DNA from: Aeromonas rivuli
Lineage (GTDB): Bacteria; Pseudomonadota; Gammaproteobacteria; Enterobacterales; Aeromonadaceae
DNA: 64,000 bases
Direction: 5' to 3'
Assembly (NCBI RefSeq): GCF_000820045.1
Contig: NZ_CDBJ01000027.1
Coordinates: forward strand, 278,541 to 342,540
In this document: in pieces, positions 60,832-64,000 of the stretch
Layout of the letters: each line of letters starts with the position of its first letter
How positions within the stretch are numbered: the first letter of the stretch is position 1
Notes under the pieces: generated by a model
The model's database searches: none
Seen by the model: only the letters and a program-made list of their open reading frames with translations
Told to the model about the DNA's origin: nothing
Position numbers and translations under genes: made by a program

Positions 60832-61428
60832 GTGACAAGCCAAATCAAATTGATCGTCGGTCTGGGTAATCCGGGTGCCGAATATGCCAAGACCCGCCAC
60901 AATGCGGGCGCCTGGTATGTGGAACAACTGGCCCGCTGGCACAACGCCAGCCTGCGTGAAGAGCCCAAGTTCCACGGTCACACTGCCCGTATCCTGGTCG
61001 AGGGAGAGGATGTGCGTCTGCTCATCCCCAACACCTATATGAATCTCTCCGGCAAGGCGGTGGCTGCCCTGGCCCGTTTCTACCAGATAGCGCCCGAAGA
61101 GATGCTGGTCGCCCATGACGAGCTGGATTTGCCCCCCGGCATCGCCAAGTTCAAACAGGGCGGCGGTCATGGGGGTCACAATGGCCTCAAAGACATCATC
61201 GCCAAGATGGGCAATAACAAGGAATTCTTCCGGTTACGGCTCGGCATCGGCCACCCCGGCGCCAAAGAGCTGGTCGCCGGCTTCGTGCTCACCAAGGCAC
61301 CCAGCAGTGAACAGAGTCTGATCGATGCCGCACTGGACGAAGCCCTGCGTGCCACCGACATCCTGTTCAAACAGGATATGACCAAGGCCATGAACCGCCT
61401 GCACAGCTTCAAGGCCGAAAAAGTCTGA
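60832..61428 (+). CDS. pth: Peptidyl-tRNA hydrolase
   Basis: Recycles peptidyl-tRNAs dropped by ribosomes. 198 residues: [22 protein letters not shown] with the catalytic histidine near residue 24, [14 protein letters not shown] near 72, and [30 protein letters not shown] near 94. The start is most likely GTG at 60832 (product begins [10 protein letters not shown]); a GTG at 60817 is possible. Upstream of ychF as in E. coli. Confidence 0.95.
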   Translation: MTSQIKLIVGLGNPGAEYAKTRHNAGAWYVEQLARWHNASLREEPKFHGHTARILVEGEDVRLLIPNTYMNLSGKAVAALARFYQIAPEEMLVAHDELDLPPGIAKFKQGGGHGGHNGLKDIIAKMGNNKEFFRLRLGIGHPGAKELVAGFVLTKAPSSEQSLIDAALDEALRATDILFKQDMTKAMNRLHSFKAEKV

Positions 61429-61481
61429 ATACAGATGCCTGACACGCGTCAGGCTCGCACAATATGACAGGGTCGCCCGAG

Positions 61482-61620
61482 AACCTGTCCACGCACTGTG
61501 ACGAGAGGTCGTCAGCAAGGTGAAGCGCAGCGCAGGAACCGGAGCGTATAGGCATACGTGAGGATTCCGAGCAGCACATGAGCCTTGATCACGGCCTCGC
61601 AGTAAGAGCGTGAACAGGTT
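61482..61620. other. Structured intergenic element between pth and ychF
   Basis: Closed by 13-base inverted arms (AACCTGTCCACGC at 61482-61494 and GCGTGAACAGGTT at 61608-61620, one mismatch). Two perfect inner hairpins lie inside: GACGA-GAGG-TCGTC at 61500-61513 and CGTAT-AGGC-ATACG at 61545-61558, the latter flanked by GGAA and TTCC. It has no coding sense. It could be a dispersed non-autonomous element or an RNA structure in the ychF leader. Confidence 0.6.
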
Positions 61621-61661
61621 AAGCGGCCCTCAACAGCATCCATCACGTAAGGTAACTATCC

Positions 61662-62753
61662 ATGGGTTTTAAATGCGGTATCGTGGGCCTGCCCAATGTA
61701 GGTAAATCCACCCTGTTCAATGCGCTGACCAAGGCCGGCATCGAAGCCGCCAACTTCCCGTTCTGCACCATTGAGCCCAACACGGGTGTGGTCCCCATGC
61801 CGGATCCCCGTCTCGATGCCCTGGCGGCCATCATCAACCCCCAGCGCGTGGTACCGACCACCATGGAGTTCGTGGACATCGCCGGTCTGGTCGCGGGCGC
61901 CTCCAAGGGTGAAGGTCTGGGCAACCAGTTCCTGGCCAACATCCGCGAAACCGAAGCCATCGGTCACGTGGTGCGTTGCTTCGAGGATGAAAACATCATC
62001 CACGTCGCCGGCAAGGTCTCCCCGGCCGATGACATCGAGGTGATCAACACCGAGCTGGCCCTGTCGGATCTGGACGCCTGCGAGCGCGCCATCCACCGCC
62101 AGTCCAAGCGCGCCAAGGGCGGCGACAAGGATGCCAAGCTGGAAGTGGAGACCCTTGAAAAAATTCGGACCGTGCTGGAAGAGGGTCAGATGATCCGCGG
62201 CATGAAGCTGGACAAAGAGGAGCTGGCCGCCGTCAGCCACCTCAACTTCCTGACTCTCAAGCCCACCATGTACATCGCCAACGTGGCGGAAGATGGCTTC
62301 GAGAACAACCCCTTCCTCGACAAGGTGCGTGAAATCGCCGCCGCCGAGAATGCGGTTGTGGTCGTAGTCTGCTGCGCCATCGAGTCCGACATTGCCGAAC
62401 TGGATGACGAAGATCGCGCCGAGTTCATGGCCGATCTGGGTATTGAAGAGCCGGGCCTGAACCGGGTGATCCGCTCAGGTTATGAATTGCTCAACCTGCA
62501 GACCTACTTCACCGCCGGCGTGAAAGAGGTGCGAGCCTGGACCATTCCGGTCGGCGCCACCGCCCCGCAAGCGGCAGGCAAGATCCACACCGACTTCGAA
62601 AAAGGCTTTATTCGCGCACAAACCATCGCATTTGATGATTTTATCACCTACAAGGGTGAGCAAGGCGCCAAGGAAGCGGGCAAGATGCGCGCAGAAGGGA
62701 AAGACTACATCGTCAAAGATGGCGATATCATGAACTTCCTGTTCAACGTCTAA
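61662..62753 (+). CDS. ychF: Ribosome-binding ATPase YchF (Obg family)
   Basis: OBG-type P-loop NTPase that prefers ATP and binds ribosomes; linked to oxidative stress. 363 residues: G1 [17 protein letters not shown] near residue 8, G3 [22 protein letters not shown] near 68, the altered G4-type segment around [15 protein letters not shown] near 196, and a C-terminal TGS domain ([24 protein letters not shown]). The start at 61662 has a TAAGG site. Confidence 0.96.
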   Translation: MGFKCGIVGLPNVGKSTLFNALTKAGIEAANFPFCTIEPNTGVVPMPDPRLDALAAIINPQRVVPTTMEFVDIAGLVAGASKGEGLGNQFLANIRETEAIGHVVRCFEDENIIHVAGKVSPADDIEVINTELALSDLDACERAIHRQSKRAKGGDKDAKLEVETLEKIRTVLEEGQMIRGMKLDKEELAAVSHLNFLTLKPTMYIANVAEDGFENNPFLDKVREIAAAENAVVVVVCCAIESDIAELDDEDRAEFMADLGIEEPGLNRVIRSGYELLNLQTYFTAGVKEVRAWTIPVGATAPQAAGKIHTDFEKGFIRAQTIAFDDFITYKGEQGAKEAGKMRAEGKDYIVKDGDIMNFLFNV

Positions 62754-62760
62754 CCCCATG

Positions 62761-62788
62761 ACAGGTCAGCATTTGCTGGCCTGTTTTT
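62761..62788 (+). terminator. Rho-independent terminator after ychF
   Basis: ACAGGTCAGC / GCTGGCCTGT imperfect stem followed by five Ts. Confidence 0.85.
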
Positions 62789-62915
62789 GCTCATGGTTCA
62801 GGCCCTTGCCATCCCTGCCATGAGTTTAAAAAAACCAGATTGTTGGGCTTTTGCACGACAGAGCGCAATATCTGGTCAAACGCACCCAAATTCGGATTTT
62901 CTGGCAAAAAAAGGG

Positions 62916-62944
62916 TTGACGCCCCAAAGCCAGATACGCATAAT
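62916..62944 (+). promoter_or_regulatory. Promoter of the tRNA array
   Basis: TTGACG (62916-62921), 17-base spacer, CATAAT (62939-62944), then a GC-rich discriminator TCGGGCCGC typical of stable-RNA promoters under stringent control. It lies about 40 bases before the first tRNA-Met. Confidence 0.8.
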
Positions 62945-62989
62945 TCGGGCCGCACAGTGACGAGGTAACGACTCACTGGACGCTAGGTT

Positions 62990-63066
62990 GGCTATGTAGC
63001 TCAGTTGGTTAGAGCATCGCACTCATAATGCGAGGGTCACAGGTTCGAATCCCGTCATAGCCACCA
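62990..63066 (+). tRNA. tRNA-Met (CAT), elongator type
   Basis: 77 bases, GGCTATG / CATAGCC acceptor with A and encoded CCA, anticodon loop CTCATAA giving CAT. It resembles E. coli elongator metT, not the initiator (paired first base pair, TTGG D-loop). Confidence 0.96.
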
Positions 63067-63079
63067 TTTATCTTGCAGT

Positions 63080-63154
63080 TGGGGTATCGCCAAGCGGTAA
63101 GGCAGCGGGTTTTGATCTCGCCATTCCTAGGTTCGAATCCTAGTACCCCAGCCA
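63080..63154 (+). tRNA. tRNA-Gln (TTG), array copy 1
   Basis: 75 bases with encoded CCA, identical to the copy at 59368 (CCATTCCTAGG variable region). Confidence 0.97.
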
Positions 63155-63296
63155 TTATTTCAGTCGTTGACATCGTCGATGACAAGCCATGAAAGCAGTG
63201 ACAATCTGAACACGTCAATGCAGCCGGTGAGTGACTGGCATCAAGGCAAGTGTTAAAGGTTCTTTAGCGGCTAGCTGGCTGATGGGGAATAGCAGT
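63155..63296 (+). other. Spacer with a heavily decayed tRNA-like remnant
   Basis: CGTCGATGAC...AAAGCAG...CGTCAATGCAGCC resembles, more weakly, the decayed tRNA-Gln spacers further on. No intact gene. Confidence 0.4.
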
Positions 63297-63371
63297 TGGG
63301 GTATCGCCAAGCGGTAAGGCAGCGGGTTTTGATCTCGCCATCCCTAGGTTCGAATCCTAGTACCCCAGCCA
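63297..63371 (+). tRNA. tRNA-Gln (TTG), array copy 2
   Basis: 75 bases; differs from copy 1 by one base at the anticodon-stem/variable border (CCATCCCTAGG). Confidence 0.97.
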
Positions 63372-63395
63372 TTTTTACTGTTATTGGCATCGCCG

Positions 63396-63470
63396 ATGAC
63401 GTGCTGTGATAAGCGTGAGAGGTTTTGATCTCGTCAATGCGCCTAGGTTCAGAGCCTAATATCTCAGCCA
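63396..63470 (+). pseudogene. Decayed tRNA-Gln remnant A
   Basis: Retains TTTTGATCTCGTCA (anticodon arm), CCTAGGTTC...GCCT (T arm) and TATCTCAGCCA (3' end), but the 5' acceptor and D arm no longer fold. The left boundary is approximate. Repeated 99 bases later. Confidence 0.7.
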
Positions 63471-63494
63471 TTTTTACTGTCATTGGCCTCGCCG

Positions 63495-63569
63495 ATGACG
63501 TGCTGTGATAAGCGTGAGAGGTTTTGATCTCGTCAACGAACCTAGGTTCAGAGCCTGGTATCTCAGCGA
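63495..63569 (+). pseudogene. Decayed tRNA-Gln remnant B
   Basis: Near copy of remnant A with the same ruined 5' half; ends TATCTCAGCGA. The whole spacer-remnant unit (from TTTTTACTG) is duplicated at 63372 and 63471. Left boundary approximate. Confidence 0.7.
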
Positions 63570-63602
63570 TTTTTACTTGTATCGACTACGTCGGCACAAG
63601 AC

Positions 63603-63679
63603 GGCTATGTAGCTCAGTTGGTTAGAGCATCGCACTCATAATGCGAGGGTCACAGGTTCGAATCCCGTCATAGCCACCA
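63603..63679 (+). tRNA. tRNA-Met (CAT), elongator type, second copy
   Basis: 77 bases, identical to the copy at 62990, encoded CCA. Confidence 0.96.
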
Positions 63680-63693
63680 TTTCTAGTTGCAGT

Positions 63694-63768
63694 TGGGGTA
63701 TCGCCAAGCGGTAAGGCAGCGGGTTTTGATCTCGCCATTCCTAGGTTCGAATCCTAGTACCCCAGCCA
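63694..63768 (+). tRNA. tRNA-Gln (TTG), array copy 3
   Basis: 75 bases, identical to array copy 1, encoded CCA; 14 bases after the second tRNA-Met, the same spacing as the first Met-Gln pair. Confidence 0.97.
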
Positions 63769-63799
63769 TTAATTCTGGTTATCGATGTTCACCTGTCGG

Positions 63800-63874
63800 T
63801 AGCAAGCTGAGGAAAGCATTGAGAGATTTTGATCTCGTCAATGTGCCTAGGTTCAAATACTGGTTCCGCAGCCA
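63800..63874 (+). pseudogene. Decayed tRNA-Gln remnant C
   Basis: GAGATTTTGATCTCGTCA, CCTAGGTTC and a final CAGCCA survive; the T-arm partner (AAATACTGG) and 5' half are lost. Left boundary approximate. Confidence 0.6.
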
Positions 63875-63920
63875 TTTTTAAAAGTTCTTTGCCAGTCTCA
63901 CGACTGTTGAGGAGCGCTGT

Positions 63921-63995
63921 TGGGGTATCGCCAAGCGGTAAGGCAGCGGGTTTTGATCTCGCCATCCCTAGGTTCGAATCCTAGTACCCCAGCCA
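63921..63995 (+). tRNA. tRNA-Gln (TTG), array copy 4
   Basis: 75 bases, identical to array copy 2, ending 5 bases before the window edge; the array probably continues. Confidence 0.97.
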
Positions 63996-64000
63996 TTTTT

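Noticed and set aside
63372-63569. Repeated units as a CRISPR array
   Set aside because: Repeats are about 99 bp and clearly derived from tRNA-Gln; there are no short repeats with unique spacers and no cas genes in the window.

Overview
The window is a gene-dense, GC-rich (about 60%) chromosomal segment of a gammaproteobacterium, almost certainly an Aeromonas. The reasons are near-identity to remembered Aeromonas, Vibrio and E. coli protein families, a complete Na+-NQR operon, an Aeromonas-type class C beta-lactamase (FOX/MOX/CEP-like) with a TTCAC-N6-TTCAC tag upstream, and many E. coli-like gene neighbourhoods. It is mostly core genome. No prophage, integron, CRISPR array or complete insertion sequence was seen.

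Layout. 0.1-4.2 kb: ppnN, xni, an NAD-type isocitrate dehydrogenase and a small exported protein. 4.2-7.6 kb: the gcvA / alpha-beta hydrolase / ygdD / rlmM operon (minus strand), with the small RNA gene gcvB divergent from gcvA. 7.6-11.2 kb: a chemoreceptor, dinB with a LexA box, and a small exported protein. 11.3-18.4 kb: nqrABCDEF-apbE-nqrM (minus), the sodium-pumping NADH:quinone oxidoreductase plus its flavinylation and maturation factors. 18.8-24.8 kb: bolA, rlmG behind a 69-bp tandem promoter repeat, a YajG-type lipoprotein, ppiA, a small unknown protein, ampG and ompK. 24.9-33.4 kb: yajQ, panE, yajL, tyrS, an M23 endopeptidase, a frameshifted anmK with local duplications, and an unusual three-domain RidA protein. 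33.5-34.1 kb: a single AT-rich orphan gene. 34.2-42.4 kb: tkt, metK with MetJ boxes, then sprT-endA-rsmE-gshB-yqgE-ruvX, as in E. coli. 42.5-49.8 kb: yidZ and a frameshifted mdtL, an ampC-type beta-lactamase, an AGCS symporter, transaldolase and a DUF3545 protein. 49.9-53.0 kb: a hemerythrin protein, ung, grcA with two FNR boxes, and kdsA. 53.0-62.8 kb: sirB1-sirB2-prmC-prfA-hemA (minus), lolB-ispE-tRNA-Gln-prs-pth-ychF (plus). 62.9-64.0 kb: a Met/Gln tRNA array with decayed tRNA-Gln remnants, running off the window end.

How it fits together. Several modules are functionally coherent: cell-wall recycling and beta-lactam response (ampG, anmK, AmpC), Na+-based bioenergetics (Nqr, an AGCS symporter), translation and RNA modification (rlmM, rlmG, rsmE, prmC-prfA, pth, ychF, tyrS, tRNAs), and the non-oxidative pentose phosphate pathway (tkt, tal). 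Regulatory sites legible in the sequence include a LexA box, a MetJ box array, two FNR boxes, two CRP-like sites, a blr/cre-tag and the GcvA/GcvB pair.

The most unusual signals are the single-chain triple RidA protein, a recurrent pattern of short tandem duplications and slippage (anmK, its 3' end, mdtL, the rlmG promoter, the kdsA leader, the tRNA array), and a structured about 140-bp intergenic element before ychF. All names come from recognising sequences by eye; no database search was run.
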